DNA of 64,000 bases from Gemmobacter nectariphilus DSM 15620 (GCF_000429765.1 NZ_AUCM01000008.1:1-64000), one strand, 5' to 3'; numbered from the stretch's first letter, positions 18,039 through 27,275 are shown. Made by a program: numbers and translations. The notes: a model not told the origin generated them from the letters alone.

Positions 18039-18103
18039 CTCGATCGAAGCACGACGGTTTGCAACCTGCCGCCCGCCTTTCAGACAGATGAATTTCGCCC
18101 CGG

Positions 18104-18958
18104 TCAGTCCGGGCGCATGGCGCGGGCCATGGCGGCCGCCTCGGCGATGACGGCGCGGTCCAGCCCGGTCGCATAGCCCAGCGCCTCGACATGGGCGATG
18201 ACGGCCTCGGTCGCCACATTGCCCGCAGCCCCTGGCGCATAGGGACAGCCACCCAGCCCCCCGACCGCAGCATCGAACACCCGCAGGCCCCGCTCCAGCG
18301 AGACGGTGATATTTTCCAGCGCCCGGCCGGCGGTATCGTGGTAATGCCCGGCCAGCCGGTCCGCCGGCAATTCCTGCAAGACGGCCTCCAGCATGGCGGC
18401 GATCGTCTCGGGCCGCCCCTGCCCGATGGTATCGCCCAGCGAGACCTCGTAGCACCCCATGTCACGCAGCGCCGCCACCACCCGCGCCACCGCCCCCGGC
18501 GCCACCGGCCCGTCATAGGGGCAATCGGTCACGCAAGAGACATAGCCGCGCACCGGCATGCCGTCCGCCGCCGCGCGCTCGGCCACCGGGCGGAACCGCT
18601 CGAGGCTCTCGGCAATGGTCGCGTTGATGTTCGCGCGGCTGAACCCCTCGGACGCCGAGCCGAAGATCGCCACCTCATCCGCCCCTGCGGCAAGGGCGGC
18701 TTCATAGCCCTTCATGTTGGGCGCCAGCGCCGCATAGCGCACCCCCGGCGCGCGCCTGATGCCGGCCAGCACCTCGGCACTGTCGGCCATCTGCGGCACC
18801 CATTTCGGGCTGACGAAACTGGCAATCTCGATCCGCCGGAACCCGGCCCGGCTCAGGCAGTCGACCAGCGCGATCTTGTCCGCGGTCGGGATAGGGCGCT
18901 TTTCGTTCTGCAGCCCGTCACGCGGGCCGACCTCGAAAATCTCAACGCGGGCTGTCAT
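18104..18958 (-). CDS. mvaB: Hydroxymethylglutaryl-CoA lyase
   Basis: Cleaves HMG-CoA to acetyl-CoA and acetoacetate, the last step of leucine breakdown. The 284-residue TIM barrel begins EIFEVGPRDGLQNE with Arg13 and metal ligand Asp14; His206 and His208 in AGHYHDTAGRA complete the metal site, and catalytic Cys238 sits in the signature AVGGLGGCPYAPGAAGN. The ATG at 18958 has GAGG 6 nt upstream and lies 17 nt inside the end of the GST gene, indicating coupling; a start at 18970 is possible. The cluster supplies the substrate through ivd and MccAB, but no methylglutaconyl-CoA hydratase is seen. Confidence 0.93.
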   Translation of the reverse strand: MTARVEIFEVGPRDGLQNEKRPIPTADKIALVDCLSRAGFRRIEIASFVSPKWVPQMADSAEVLAGIRRAPGVRYAALAPNMKGYEAALAAGADEVAIFGSASEGFSRANINATIAESLERFRPVAERAAADGMPVRGYVSCVTDCPYDGPVAPGAVARVVAALRDMGCYEVSLGDTIGQGRPETIAAMLEAVLQELPADRLAGHYHDTAGRALENITVSLERGLRVFDAAVGGLGGCPYAPGAAGNVATEAVIAHVEALGYATGLDRAVIAEAAAMARAMRPD

Positions 18959-19625
18959 CGGGGGCCTCATAGAAATCGCGTGTATAGATCAGAACCGGCC
19001 CGTCGGCCGCCGCCGCCGCCTGAAATCCGGGCCGTGCGGTCAGCCGCGCATGATAGGCAGCCAGCCCTGGCACCTCCTCGATGCGAATGAAGTGCCGCGC
19101 CATATGCACGCCATAGCCGATCGCCACATCGACCGCCGAAAATCCCGATGGCAGCAGCCAGCCATTGCGATCCGCCGCCGCACCCACCGCCGCCAGCACC
19201 CGTGCCAGCCGCATCGCCTCCAGCTTCATCACCGTCGGGCTGCGCATCCAGTCCTCGCGCAGCACGATATGCTGCTGGGTCAGCTGCGCCATATGCTGGC
19301 CGATGGTCTCGGCATAATGCAGCCATTCCAGCCAGCTGCGCCGCTCGGCATGGCCGGGCGCGCGCCAGAACGGCTGCGCCCGCGTCTCGCTCAGATATTC
19401 CAGAATGGCGCCGCTCTCGAACATGGTCTGCCCGTCGATCTCGGCCGCCGGCACCCGCCCGGCAGGCGAGATCGCCAGAAACGCCGGATCGCGCAGCGAC
19501 TTGCCACCGAAATCCAGAGTGACCACCTCATGCGCGATGTCCGCCTCGTGCAGGAACCACAGCACCCGGAACGAGCGCGCCTGCGGCACATGCCACAGCT
19601 TCACCACCCCGCGCCCCGCTGCCAT
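18942..19625 (-). CDS. Glutathione S-transferase family protein
   Basis: A 227-residue cytosolic GST. The thioredoxin-like N-terminal domain (about 8-85) contains VPQARSFRVLWFLHE, the cis-proline segment GRVPAAEIDG and the glutathione-contact motif FESGAILEYL; the helical C-terminal domain follows with FSAVDVAIGYGV, the N-capping box. It lies inside the leucine cluster and overlaps mvaB. A role with glutathione-linked detoxification is generic; its specific substrate is unknown. Its ribosome-binding site AAAGGTG is part of a dispersed repeat core abutting the start codon at 19625. Confidence 0.85.
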   Translation of the reverse strand: MAAGRGVVKLWHVPQARSFRVLWFLHEADIAHEVVTLDFGGKSLRDPAFLAISPAGRVPAAEIDGQTMFESGAILEYLSETRAQPFWRAPGHAERRSWLEWLHYAETIGQHMAQLTQQHIVLREDWMRSPTVMKLEAMRLARVLAAVGAAADRNGWLLPSGFSAVDVAIGYGVHMARHFIRIEEVPGLAAYHARLTARPGFQAAAAADGPVLIYTRDFYEAPDDSPR

Positions 19626-19813
19626 TTCACCTTTCTCCAAATACCCCTCCCCGGCTCGCCACCAGACCAGACCGCTGGCATCATCTTGCCCCAAATACCC
19701 AAACCCCGCCAACCACCACGCGGCACGCCGGGGGGACGCCCCGCCGCGCCTGCGGCGCCCGGCCCAAGGCCCGGTGGCGGTCCGCAAGGACCGCTGCCGG
19801 GGTGCGGGAGCCG
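19626..19813 (-). repeat. Composite intergenic element with two cores (copies B and C)
   Basis: Reading with the minus-strand genes, the stop of mccA is followed by hairpin GCGGTCC-GCAA-GGACCGC (19794-19777), hairpin CGCCGC/GCGGCG (19757-19742), then core C (19700-19680) and core B (19650-19626), the latter ending at the GST start codon. The cores read GGGTATTTGGGGCAAGATGA and GGGTATTTGGAGAAAGGTGA. No other gene is present in this 188-nt gap. Confidence 0.65.
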
Positions 19814-21748
19814 TTACGCCTCGGGCTCGAGCGCGATCAGCGCCGCGCCAGCCTCGACCTGGGTGCCTGGGCCCACCAGAACCTCGGCCACCACACCATC
19901 GCGGGCAGCGGTCAGCACATGTTCCATCTTCATCGCTTCCAGCACCGCAAGCCGGTCGCCCGCCGCAACCGCCTGGCCGGCAGCCACGAACACCGCCTTC
20001 ACCAGCCCCGGCATGGGCGAGAGCGTGACATTGCCACCCGCCCCGGCCGAGACATCCCGCGCCAGCGGATCGTGCAGCGCAAAACTGGTGCAGCCGCCAT
20101 CAAAGACATGGACAGCGCCGCCCACGACCACCACCCTGGCCCCCGAGGGCGCGCCATCGATCCACCAGCGGCCCTGCTGGCGGCGGCAGGCATGGGCTGT
20201 GCCGTCCAGTTCCACCTCGGCGACACCCGGCCCGCTCAGCCGCACAACGGCAGAGATCACCTCGCCGCCGCGCTCCAGCTGCACCATGCGGGCCAGCGGC
20301 GCCCACAGCGTGAAACCCTCGGCCGTCGCGTCCCAGATCCCGGCGCCGGCCAGCACCGCGGCAACGGTCACGGCCGGCGACAGCGCGGGTTCGGCAATCA
20401 GCGCCTCCAGATCGCGCTCGATCAGCCCGGTGTCCACATCGCCAGCGGCAAAGCCCTTGTGCCGCGCCAGCGCGCCCAGAAAGGCCAGGTTGGTCACCGA
20501 TCCTGCGACCTGCGTGCGCGCCAGCCCGTCTGCCAGCTGCTGCAAGGCGGCGGCGCGGGTCGGGCCGTGGACGATCACCTTGGCGATCATCGGGTCATAC
20601 CAGGGGCTGATCGCATCGCCCGTGCGCACGCCGCTGTCGGCCCGCACGCCCGGCGGAAAGGCCAGATGATCCAGCCGACCCGTCGCAGGCAGGAAGCCTG
20701 CCGGCACGTCCTCGGCATAAAGCCGCGCCTCGAAGGCATGGCCGGTGATCGTCAGATCCTCCTGCCGGGCCGGCAGGCTTTCGCCGCTGGCCACGCGCAA
20801 TTGCCATTCCACCAGATCGACCCCGGTGATCGCCTCGGTGACAGGATGTTCCACCTGCAGGCGGGTGTTCATTTCCATGAACCAGAACCCGTCGGTGCGC
20901 AGGCCCCGGCTGCTGTCGACGATGAATTCGATGGTGCCCGCACCCTTGTAGCCGATCGCCTCGGCCGCCCGCACGGCGGCCGCGCCCATCGCCTCGCGCA
21001 TCGCGGCGGTCATGCCCGGCGCCGGGGCCTCCTCGATCACCTTCTGGTGGCGGCGCTGCAGCGAGCAGTCGCGCTCGAACAGATGCACCGCGCGGGTGCC
21101 ATCGCCAAAGACCTGCACCTCGATATGGCGCGGCTTCTCGACATATTTCTCGATCAATACGGCCGGATTGCCAAAGGCGGTGCGCGCCTCGCCCTGCGCG
21201 CTTTCGAGGGCGGCGGCGAAATCCTGCGCGCGGGTGACCTTGCGCATCCCCTTGCCGCCGCCGCCTGCAACGGCCTTGATCAGCACAGGATAGCCGATCT
21301 GATCCGCCGCACCGGCCAGATGTTCGGGATCCTGGTTTTCACCATGATAGCCGGGCACGACGGGCACCCCCGCCTCCTGCATCAACCGCTTGGCCGCATC
21401 CTTGAGCCCCATGGCCCGGATCGCCGCCGCCGAAGGGCCGATGAACACCAGCCCCGCCGCCTCGACGGCATCGACGAAATCGGGGTTCTCGGACAGGAAG
21501 CCATAGCCGGGGTGAATGCCCTGCGCGCCCGTGGCCTGCGCGGCCGCGATGATCCGCTCGCCCCGCAGGTAGCTGTCGGCCGGCGCGGGGCCGCCGATAT
21601 GCACGGCCTCATCCGCCATGGCGACATGCTTGGCCGCAGCATCGGCATCGGAATAGACGGCAACCGTCGCCACCCCCAGTTTGCGGGCGGTCTCGATGAC
21701 CCGGCAGGCGATTTCGCCGCGGTTGGCGATGAGGATTTTCTGGAACAT
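19814..21748 (-). CDS. mccA: 3-methylcrotonyl-CoA carboxylase biotin-containing alpha subunit
   Basis: Carboxylates biotin with ATP and bicarbonate for the beta subunit to transfer onto 3-methylcrotonyl-CoA. Domains: biotin carboxylase (1-450) starting FQKILIANRGEIACRVI, with the ATP-grasp loop AGGGGKGMRKV and catalytic ERDCSLQRRHQKVIEE and FMEMNTRLQVEHPVTE; a linker domain; and a C-terminal biotinyl domain with Lys607 in VLEAMKMEHVL. Total 644 residues, normal for MccA. ATG at 21748 follows GAGG by 7 nt; upstream in-frame codons lack support. Its place beside mccB, mvaB and ivd distinguishes it from acetyl- or propionyl-CoA carboxylases. Confidence 0.92.
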   Translation of the reverse strand: MFQKILIANRGEIACRVIETARKLGVATVAVYSDADAAAKHVAMADEAVHIGGPAPADSYLRGERIIAAAQATGAQGIHPGYGFLSENPDFVDAVEAAGLVFIGPSAAAIRAMGLKDAAKRLMQEAGVPVVPGYHGENQDPEHLAGAADQIGYPVLIKAVAGGGGKGMRKVTRAQDFAAALESAQGEARTAFGNPAVLIEKYVEKPRHIEVQVFGDGTRAVHLFERDCSLQRRHQKVIEEAPAPGMTAAMREAMGAAAVRAAEAIGYKGAGTIEFIVDSSRGLRTDGFWFMEMNTRLQVEHPVTEAITGVDLVEWQLRVASGESLPARQEDLTITGHAFEARLYAEDVPAGFLPATGRLDHLAFPPGVRADSGVRTGDAISPWYDPMIAKVIVHGPTRAAALQQLADGLARTQVAGSVTNLAFLGALARHKGFAAGDVDTGLIERDLEALIAEPALSPAVTVAAVLAGAGIWDATAEGFTLWAPLARMVQLERGGEVISAVVRLSGPGVAEVELDGTAHACRRQQGRWWIDGAPSGARVVVVGGAVHVFDGGCTSFALHDPLARDVSAGAGGNVTLSPMPGLVKAVFVAAGQAVAAGDRLAVLEAMKMEHVLTAARDGVVAEVLVGPGTQVEAGAALIALEPEA

Positions 21749-21822
21749 GTCAGGCCTCGGCTCGGGAATGGTGATGGCAGAGCGGGGGCATTCCGGGCGA
21801 TGGCCCTTCATCCCCGCACCCC

Positions 21823-21844
21823 CGGGAAATTTGGATCAAGGCGA
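21823..21844 (+). repeat. Degenerate repeat core overlapping a stop codon (copy D)
   Basis: GGGAAATTTGGATCAAGGCG plus AA matches the core at most positions. Its CCTTGA on the minus strand supplies the TGA stop of the flavin-oxidoreductase gene. The orientation is opposite to the other gene-end copies, because hairpin-like sequence lies on its far side, so this is the least certain copy. Confidence 0.35.
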
Positions 21845-22789
21845 ACAGCGCAGACGCTGCTCTGCCTCGGACGAGATGCGGTGCAAAAGGGCGGCGGCGG
21901 GCAGGATGTCGTGGATCAGCCCGATGGATTCGCCAGCAACGGGCGTGCCGTTCGCCGCATCGCCCTGGGCCTGGGCCTGGGCCCAGGCCGCGCGGGCGGC
22001 AGCATTGGCGCGCAGGGCCCCGGTGTCGTCGGACCAGCGGTCGGTGAAGCCAGACCGAAGGGTGCGGATCGTGAAGGGCTCTGGCCAGTCCAGCAGGCGC
22101 GCCGCATCCGGGGTGCGGCCCCGGACCGTCGCATCGCCCCCTGCCGCAACGGCCGCGCCGTGAAAGCCCTCGGGCACCAGCGCCTCTGCGGCCGCCCAGA
22201 ACCGGGTGCCGATCAGCGCGCCATCGGCCCCCAGCATCAGCGCCGCCGCCAGCCCGCGCCCGTCCGCGATGCCGCCCGCTGCCAGCAGCAGCGTCTGCGG
22301 CGAGCGCGCCGCCAGCAGATCGGCGATTTCCGGCACCAATGTCAGGGTGCCGCGCGCCCCACCATGTCCACCAGCCTCGGCGCCTTGCGCCACAAGGACA
22401 CGGGCGCCGACGTCAAGCGCGGCGCGGGCATGATCCAGCGTCTGGCACTGGCAGACCAGCGGCACAGCGGCCGCATGGATCGCCGGCGCAAAGGGCGCCG
22501 GATCGCCAAAGGACAGCATCACAGCCCTTGGCCCGCGCATCAGCGCCGCCTCCAGCACCGCCGGCGTCAGCTTCCAGGTGATGAAGCCCACCCCGATCGG
22601 CGCATCGCCTGCCCGGTCCCATTCCGCAAAGGTCCAGTCGGCATCGCCATAGCCGCCCCCAAGCAGGCCCAGCCCGCCAGCCCGCGCGACCGCTGCCGCC
22701 AGCGCACCGCCCGCCGCGCCCGCCATGGGCGCCAGCGCCACCGGATGGTCCAGCCCGAAGGCCTGCGTGAACCGGGTCTTCAACGCCAC
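21836..22789 (-). CDS. NAD(P)H-dependent flavin oxidoreductase / nitronate monooxygenase family
   Basis: A 317-residue FMN-dependent TIM-barrel enzyme of the nitronate monooxygenase/2-nitropropane dioxygenase family. Features are ALAPMAGAAGGALAAAVARA at the N-terminus, VAQGAEAGGHGGARGT carrying the family's His near the FMN, LLAAGGIADGRGLAAALMLG as phosphate-binding loop and GADGALIGTRFWA after it. The start is GTG at 22789 with GGGGAGG upstream. It sits between mccB and mccA, so it is probably co-transcribed with leucine genes, a location also seen for related flavoproteins, but its role there is unknown. Confidence 0.82.
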   Translation of the reverse strand: MALKTRFTQAFGLDHPVALAPMAGAAGGALAAAVARAGGLGLLGGGYGDADWTFAEWDRAGDAPIGVGFITWKLTPAVLEAALMRGPRAVMLSFGDPAPFAPAIHAAAVPLVCQCQTLDHARAALDVGARVLVAQGAEAGGHGGARGTLTLVPEIADLLAARSPQTLLLAAGGIADGRGLAAALMLGADGALIGTRFWAAAEALVPEGFHGAAVAAGGDATVRGRTPDAARLLDWPEPFTIRTLRSGFTDRWSDDTGALRANAAARAAWAQAQAQGDAANGTPVAGESIGLIHDILPAAALLHRISSEAEQRLRCSP

Positions 22790-22818
22790 CTCAGCCTCCC
22801 CGCCTCAATGGTCATGTG

Positions 22819-22879
22819 TTTTGCCTTTTCCAAATACCCCGGGGGGTGAGGCCGCAAGGCCGAGGGGGGCTGGCCCCCC
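22819..22879 (-). repeat. Full-length composite intergenic element (copy E)
   Basis: Reading on the minus strand after the mccB stop: outer hairpin GGGGGG-CTGG-CCCCCC (22879-22864), inner GGCC/GGCC hairpin, then GGGG run and core GGGGTATTTGGAAAAGGCAA (22840-22821). The architecture and even the outer hairpin sequence are the same as copy J 28.6 kb away. It fills the gap between mccB and the flavin oxidoreductase start. Confidence 0.75.
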
Positions 22880-22900
22880 TTCTCCAGCAGCCGATGTCGA

Positions 22901-24505
22901 TCACATCCGGAACACGCCAAAACGCGTCGGCTCGATCGGGGCGCAAAGCGCGGCCGACAGCGACAGCGCCAGCACATCGCGGGTCTTGCGCGGGTCGATC
23001 ACCCCGTCGTCCCACAGCCGGGCACTGGCATAAAGCGGATGCGACTGGCGCTCGAACATCTCGATGGTGGGGCGCTTGAACTCGGCCTCGTCCTCGGCCG
23101 ACCAGCTGCCGCCCTGCCGCTCGATCCCCTCGCGCTTGACGGTGGCCAGAACGCCCGCCGCCTGCTCGCCCCCCATGACCGAGATGCGGCTGTTCGGCCA
23201 GGTCCACAGGAAACGCGGCTGATAGGCGCGCCCGGCCATGCCATAGTTCCCCGCGCCAAAGCTGCCGCCGACCAGCATGGTGATCTTGGGCACATTGGTC
23301 GTGGCCACCGCCGTCACCAGCTTGGCGCCATGGCGGGCGATGCCTTCGTTCTCGTACTTGCGCCCGACCATGAAGCCGGTGATGTTTTGCAAGAACAGCA
23401 GCGGGATGCCGCGCTGGCTGCACAGTTCGACGAAATGCGCGCCCTTGACCGCCGCCTCGGAGAAAAGCACGCCATTGTTGGCGATAATCCCGACCGGGCA
23501 GCCCTTGACATGGGCAAAGCCGGTCACCAGCGTCTCGCCAAAGCGTGCCTTGAATTCGTCAAAGCGGCTGCCATCGACGACGCGGGCGATCACCTCGCGG
23601 ATGTCATAGGGCGTGCGCAGATCGGCCGGGACCACGCCCAGAAGTTCCTCGGGGTCATAGGCCGGATCTTCGGGCGACTGCCACTGGACGGTGCCCGGCT
23701 TGGCCCGGTTGAGGTTGCCCACCGCCCGGCGTGCCAGCGCCAGCGCATGGGCATCGTCCTCGGCCAGGTAATCGGCCACGCCCGACAGCCGGGTATGCAC
23801 ATCGCCCCCGCCCAGATCCTCGGCGCTGACCACCTCGCCGGTGGCGGCCTTGACCAGCGGGGGGCCGGCCAGAAAGATCGTGCCCTGTTCCTTGACGATG
23901 ATCGTCACATCCGACATCGCCGGCACATAGGCGCCGCCGGCCGTGCAGCTGCCCATCACCACGGCGATCTGGGGAATGCCCTTGGCGGACATCCGTGCCT
24001 GATTGTAGAAGATGCGCCCGAAATGGTCGCGGTCGGGGAACACCTCGTCCTGGTTGGGCAGGTTGGCACCGCCCGAATCCACCAGATAGACGCAGGGCAG
24101 CTGGCATTCCTCGGCTATTTCCTGGGCGCGCAGGTGCTTTTTCACCGTCATCGGGTAATAGGTGCCGCCCTTGACGGTCGCGTCATTGCACACGACCATC
24201 ACCTCTTGCCCCATGACCCGGCCGATGCCGCAGATCACCCCGGCGCAAGGCGCATCGCCCCCATACATGCCATGCGCCGCCGTCGCGCCGATTTCCAGGA
24301 ACGGCGATCCGGCATCAAGCAGGTTGGCCACCCGGTCGCGCGGGGCCATCTTGCCGCGGGCGATATGGCGGGCGCGGGCCTTTTCGCCGCCCCCTGCCGC
24401 CGCTGCGGCCGCGGCCTGGGCGACAGTGTCCAGCAACCCCAGATGGGCTGCGCGGTTGGCCTTGAACGTCTCGGACGTCGGAAGAGCCTTGGTGGACAGC
24501 TTCAT
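22901..24505 (-). CDS. mccB: 3-methylcrotonyl-CoA carboxylase carboxyltransferase beta subunit
   Basis: Transfers carboxyl from biotin to 3-methylcrotonyl-CoA, giving 3-methylglutaconyl-CoA. The 534-residue protein has the two crotonase-fold halves of acyl-CoA carboxylase beta subunits: N-terminal part with [20 protein letters not shown] and [16 protein letters not shown]-terminal part with [19 protein letters not shown] and [20 protein letters not shown]. The strings [11 protein letters not shown] and GFMVG..YE are characteristic of MccB rather than PccB. ATG at 24505 follows AAGGGGGG. It heads the mccB-flavoprotein-mccA-GST-mvaB run. Confidence 0.93.
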   Translation of the reverse strand: MKLSTKALPTSETFKANRAAHLGLLDTVAQAAAAAAAGGGEKARARHIARGKMAPRDRVANLLDAGSPFLEIGATAAHGMYGGDAPCAGVICGIGRVMGQEVMVVCNDATVKGGTYYPMTVKKHLRAQEIAEECQLPCVYLVDSGGANLPNQDEVFPDRDHFGRIFYNQARMSAKGIPQIAVVMGSCTAGGAYVPAMSDVTIIVKEQGTIFLAGPPLVKAATGEVVSAEDLGGGDVHTRLSGVADYLAEDDAHALALARRAVGNLNRAKPGTVQWQSPEDPAYDPEELLGVVPADLRTPYDIREVIARVVDGSRFDEFKARFGETLVTGFAHVKGCPVGIIANNGVLFSEAAVKGAHFVELCSQRGIPLLFLQNITGFMVGRKYENEGIARHGAKLVTAVATTNVPKITMLVGGSFGAGNYGMAGRAYQPRFLWTWPNSRISVMGGEQAAGVLATVKREGIERQGGSWSAEDEAEFKRPTIEMFERQSHPLYASARLWDDGVIDPRKTRDVLALSLSAALCAPIEPTRFGVFRM

Positions 24506-24651
24506 GGACGGATCCCCCCTTCCAACGCACCCCGGCCCCCTTGTGACGGCTGCGGAATGCGACAAGTCAAATTCATGTTTTCACCTGCGATTTCATGCGG
24601 TTGATCGGCAAGGCACCGTGCCGGAATGTCGCAGCCTGCGGCACGCCTGGC

Positions 24652-24665
24652 TTGATCCATGTCAA
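24652..24665 (+). promoter_or_regulatory. FnrL/FNR-type box upstream of ompW
   Basis: TTGAT-CCAT-GTCAA is a nearly perfect inverted repeat matching the FNR/FnrL consensus TTGAT-N4-ATCAA in 9 of 10 arm positions. It lies 58 nt before the ompW ATG, a position suitable for activation. OmpW genes are known oxygen-regulated FNR targets in several proteobacteria; control here is inferred. Confidence 0.65.
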
Positions 24666-24723
24666 GGCTGGCGCGGTCCCTGCGGGTAGATGGTCGGGCC
24701 GCAATCAACCTGCGAGAAGACCG

Positions 24724-25323
24724 ATGAAACGCTCTGTGCTTTCCCTTGCCCTTGTTGCCGCGATGGCCGCAGCCTCGCCCGTTCTGGCTCAGTCCAGGGG
24801 CGATATGACGCTGGGGTTCGGGCTTGGCCTCGTCGCGCCCAAGTCGAACAACGGCACCCTGACAGCAGGGCCGCTGACCATCGGCAACAATGTGCGCCCG
24901 ACGATCACCTTTGAATATTTCCTGCGCGACAACCTGGGGCTGGAGGTGCTGGCCGCCCTGCCCTTCAAGCATGACCTGAACGTCGGCGGCGCCAAGATCG
25001 GCACCACGCAGCACCTGCCGCCCACCGTGTCGCTGAACTGGCACTTCCCGACCGAAGGCAAGGTGAAGCCCTTTGTCGGCGTCGGCGTGAACTACACCAA
25101 GTTCTTCAACGAAAAGACCCCGCTGGGTGCGCTGAAGATCAGCGACAGCTGGGGCTTGGCCGCCCATGCCGGGCTTGACTACGCGATCAACGAGAAATCC
25201 GCGCTGCGCATGGATCTGCGCTGGGTGGACATTGACGCCGATGTTTCGCTCAACGGCACCAAGATCGGCAAGGCCGAGGTCGACCCGGTGGTCTTCGGCA
25301 TCGCCTATGTAATGAAGTTCTGA
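24724..25323 (+). CDS. ompW: OmpW-family outer membrane protein
   Basis: A 199-residue protein with signal peptide MKRSVLSLALVAAMAAASPVLA and an eight-stranded beta-barrel pattern ending in a C-terminal phenylalanine (IAYVMKF). NNVRPTITFEYFLRDNLGLEVLAAL, in the stretch 55-80, and LPPTVSLNWHF match the OmpW family, whose members form small channels for hydrophobic compounds. The ATG at 24724 is preceded by a weak GAGAAG. It is divergent from mccB and has its own promoter region with an FNR-type box, so it is probably expressed under low oxygen rather than with leucine genes. Confidence 0.85.
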   Translation: MKRSVLSLALVAAMAAASPVLAQSRGDMTLGFGLGLVAPKSNNGTLTAGPLTIGNNVRPTITFEYFLRDNLGLEVLAALPFKHDLNVGGAKIGTTQHLPPTVSLNWHFPTEGKVKPFVGVGVNYTKFFNEKTPLGALKISDSWGLAAHAGLDYAINEKSALRMDLRWVDIDADVSLNGTKIGKAEVDPVVFGIAYVMKF

Positions 25324-25346
25324 ACCAGGGCTGCGCGGGGCCGGGG

Positions 25347-25847
25347 TCATTTCCCGGCCTCCATCACCCGCGATTCCAGCGCCAGCGCCTGACGCGCGGT
25401 GATTTCCATCAGACAGGACAGCGCGGCAGGACCGGCCCCGGTGCCCCCGCCCCATTGCGCGGCCTCGTAGGCGCAGGCCGCATCGCGCCAGCCGATCCAG
25501 GCCCGCTGCATCTCGCGCAGCGACTGCTGGCGGTTGACCTGCGGATCGCCCGCCGCCCTGGCCCCCGCATCCTGCCGATTGTGGATCGAGCTCAGCGCCT
25601 TGTAGGCCGCGTTCAGCCGGTCATCCCACCAGACGCGTTCATTCTCCAGGCAAAAGCCCATGCCGACGGTCGAGCCCCCGCCCGGATTGTCGGCCATGCA
25701 GGCATCCGCCGCGCGCCCGGCGCAGCCCTCGTCCGCGCCGGCCGCAAGGCAGGCCTCGGTCAGGGCGGGCGAGAAGCGCATCTCCTGCGCCAGCGCGGGG
25801 GCTGGCAGCAGGGCAAGCACGATCATGGCAGGACGGGCACGGCTCAT
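25347..25847 (-). CDS. LprI/DUF1311-family secreted protein
   Basis: A 166-residue exported protein. A signal peptide ([20 protein letters not shown]) is followed by a cysteine-rich region and the lysozyme-inhibitor LprI-like domain: LNAAYKALSSIH, then SLREMQRAWIGWRDAACAYEAA, the diagnostic LrxaQRaWi-RD pattern. Some family members inhibit lysozyme; function here is unproven. Its ATG at 25847 shares one base with the ivd stop (TGATG), so it is translated with ivd. It converges on ompW with 23 nt between stops. Confidence 0.82.
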   Translation of the reverse strand: MSRARPAMIVLALLPAPALAQEMRFSPALTEACLAAGADEGCAGRAADACMADNPGGGSTVGMGFCLENERVWWDDRLNAAYKALSSIHNRQDAGARAAGDPQVNRQQSLREMQRAWIGWRDAACAYEAAQWGGGTGAGPAALSCLMEITARQALALESRVMEAGK

Positions 25848-27007
25848 CACTGGGCGCCCATCAGCTCCCGCCCGATCAGCATCCGGCGGATTTCGCTGGT
25901 GCCGGCGCCGATCTCCATCAGCTTGGCATCGCGGAACAGGCGGCTGACCACGCTGTCATTCAGGAAGCCCGCGCCGCCAAGCGCCTGCACCGCCTGATGC
26001 GCCTGCACCATCGCCTGTTCCGAGCAATAGAGCACGCAGCCCGCGGCGTCCTGGCGCGTGACCTCGCCCCGGTCGCACGACCGCGCAACCTCATAAAGGT
26101 AGGCGCGCGAGGTGTTCAGCGCGACATACATGTCGGCGATCTTGCCCTGCATCAGCTGGAAGTTCCCGATCGGCTGGCCGAACTGCTCGCGTTCCTTGAC
26201 ATAGGGCATCACCTCGTCAAGGCAGGCGGCCATGATGCCGGTGCCGATGCCCGACAGCACGACCCGTTCGTAATCCAGCCCCGACATCAGGACGCGCACG
26301 CCCTTGCCTTCGGTCCCGAGGACATTCTCGAACGGCACTTCGCAATTGTCGAAGAACAGCTGCGCCGTGTTGGACCCGCGCATCCCCAGCTTGTCGAAAT
26401 GCTGGCTGGTCGAGAAGCCCTTCATCGACTTTTCGACGATAAAGGCCGTCATGCCCCGGGACCCCGCCTCGGGGTCGGTCTTGGCATAGACGACCAGCGT
26501 ATCGGCATCGGGGCCGTTGGTGATCCAGTATTTCGTGCCATTCAGAACGTAGTAGCCGTTGCGCTTTTCGGCGCGCAGCTTCATCGACACCACGTCCGAT
26601 CCGGCCGAGGGTTCGGACATGGCCAGCGCGCCGACATGTTCGCCGGAAATCAGGCCGGGCAGAAATTTGCGCTTTTGCTCTTCGGTGCCGTTCAGCTTGA
26701 TCTGGTTGACGCACAGGTTGGAATGCGCGCCATAGGACAGGCTGATGCTGGCCGAAACGCGGGCGATTTCCTCGGTCGCGATGGCATGGGCCAGATAGCC
26801 CATTCCGGCCCCGCCATATTCCTCGGCCACCGTGATGCCCAGAAGGCCCAGATCGCCCATCTCGCGCCACAGCTCGGGCGGGAAGACATTGTCCCGGTCC
26901 ACCTGCGCCGCGATGGGCTTCACCCGCTCCTGCGCCCAGCGATGCACGGTGTCGCGCAGCGCCTCGATATCCTCGCCAAGATCGAAACGCATGGATGCGG
27001 TGAACAT
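25847..27007 (-). CDS. ivd: Isovaleryl-CoA dehydrogenase
   Basis: Oxidises isovaleryl-CoA to 3-methylcrotonyl-CoA with FAD, feeding electrons to ETF. The 386-residue acyl-CoA dehydrogenase has the FAD/substrate signatures [20 protein letters not shown] and [11 protein letters not shown] and the C-terminal [20 protein letters not shown]. Glu247 in [14 protein letters not shown] is the catalytic base at the position special to isovaleryl-CoA dehydrogenases, whereas most relatives carry it near the C-terminus. ATG at 27007 follows GGGAGGGGAGC. It is the first gene of the leucine set, with a palindromic operator candidate 20 nt upstream. Confidence 0.95.
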   Translation of the reverse strand: MFTASMRFDLGEDIEALRDTVHRWAQERVKPIAAQVDRDNVFPPELWREMGDLGLLGITVAEEYGGAGMGYLAHAIATEEIARVSASISLSYGAHSNLCVNQIKLNGTEEQKRKFLPGLISGEHVGALAMSEPSAGSDVVSMKLRAEKRNGYYVLNGTKYWITNGPDADTLVVYAKTDPEAGSRGMTAFIVEKSMKGFSTSQHFDKLGMRGSNTAQLFFDNCEVPFENVLGTEGKGVRVLMSGLDYERVVLSGIGTGIMAACLDEVMPYVKEREQFGQPIGNFQLMQGKIADMYVALNTSRAYLYEVARSCDRGEVTRQDAAGCVLYCSEQAMVQAHQAVQALGGAGFLNDSVVSRLFRDAKLMEIGAGTSEIRRMLIGRELMGAQ

Positions 27008-27026
27008 GGGCTCCCCTCCCAATTAT

Positions 27027-27040
27027 TGAACATCTGTTCA
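27027..27040 (-). promoter_or_regulatory. Palindromic operator candidate upstream of ivd
   Basis: TGAAC-ATCT-GTTCA is a perfect 5-bp inverted repeat with a 4-nt spacer, within an A/T-rich patch 20 nt before the ivd start. The shape fits a TetR- or MerR-type regulator of branched-chain acyl-CoA genes. No regulator gene for it lies in the window. Confidence 0.5.
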
Positions 27041-27275
27041 TTTCCTAGCAGCGGCCGCAGATTCGGTCAACGATTCTGTATCGGCTGCGACGGATCGGCA
27101 CCGTTACCGCAACCACGCTTGCCAGAATCGCCCTCGCCACGCCATCTTGCGCCCGAATGATCCGGCCCTACAGCCGGTAGAGTCGGGGCCGACATTGAAA
27201 ATGCACGGAAAATCCGGCACGATATTGCGATCTCAAGCGGCCCCGACAAGCGCCGCACAGACCATGAGGCAGACC

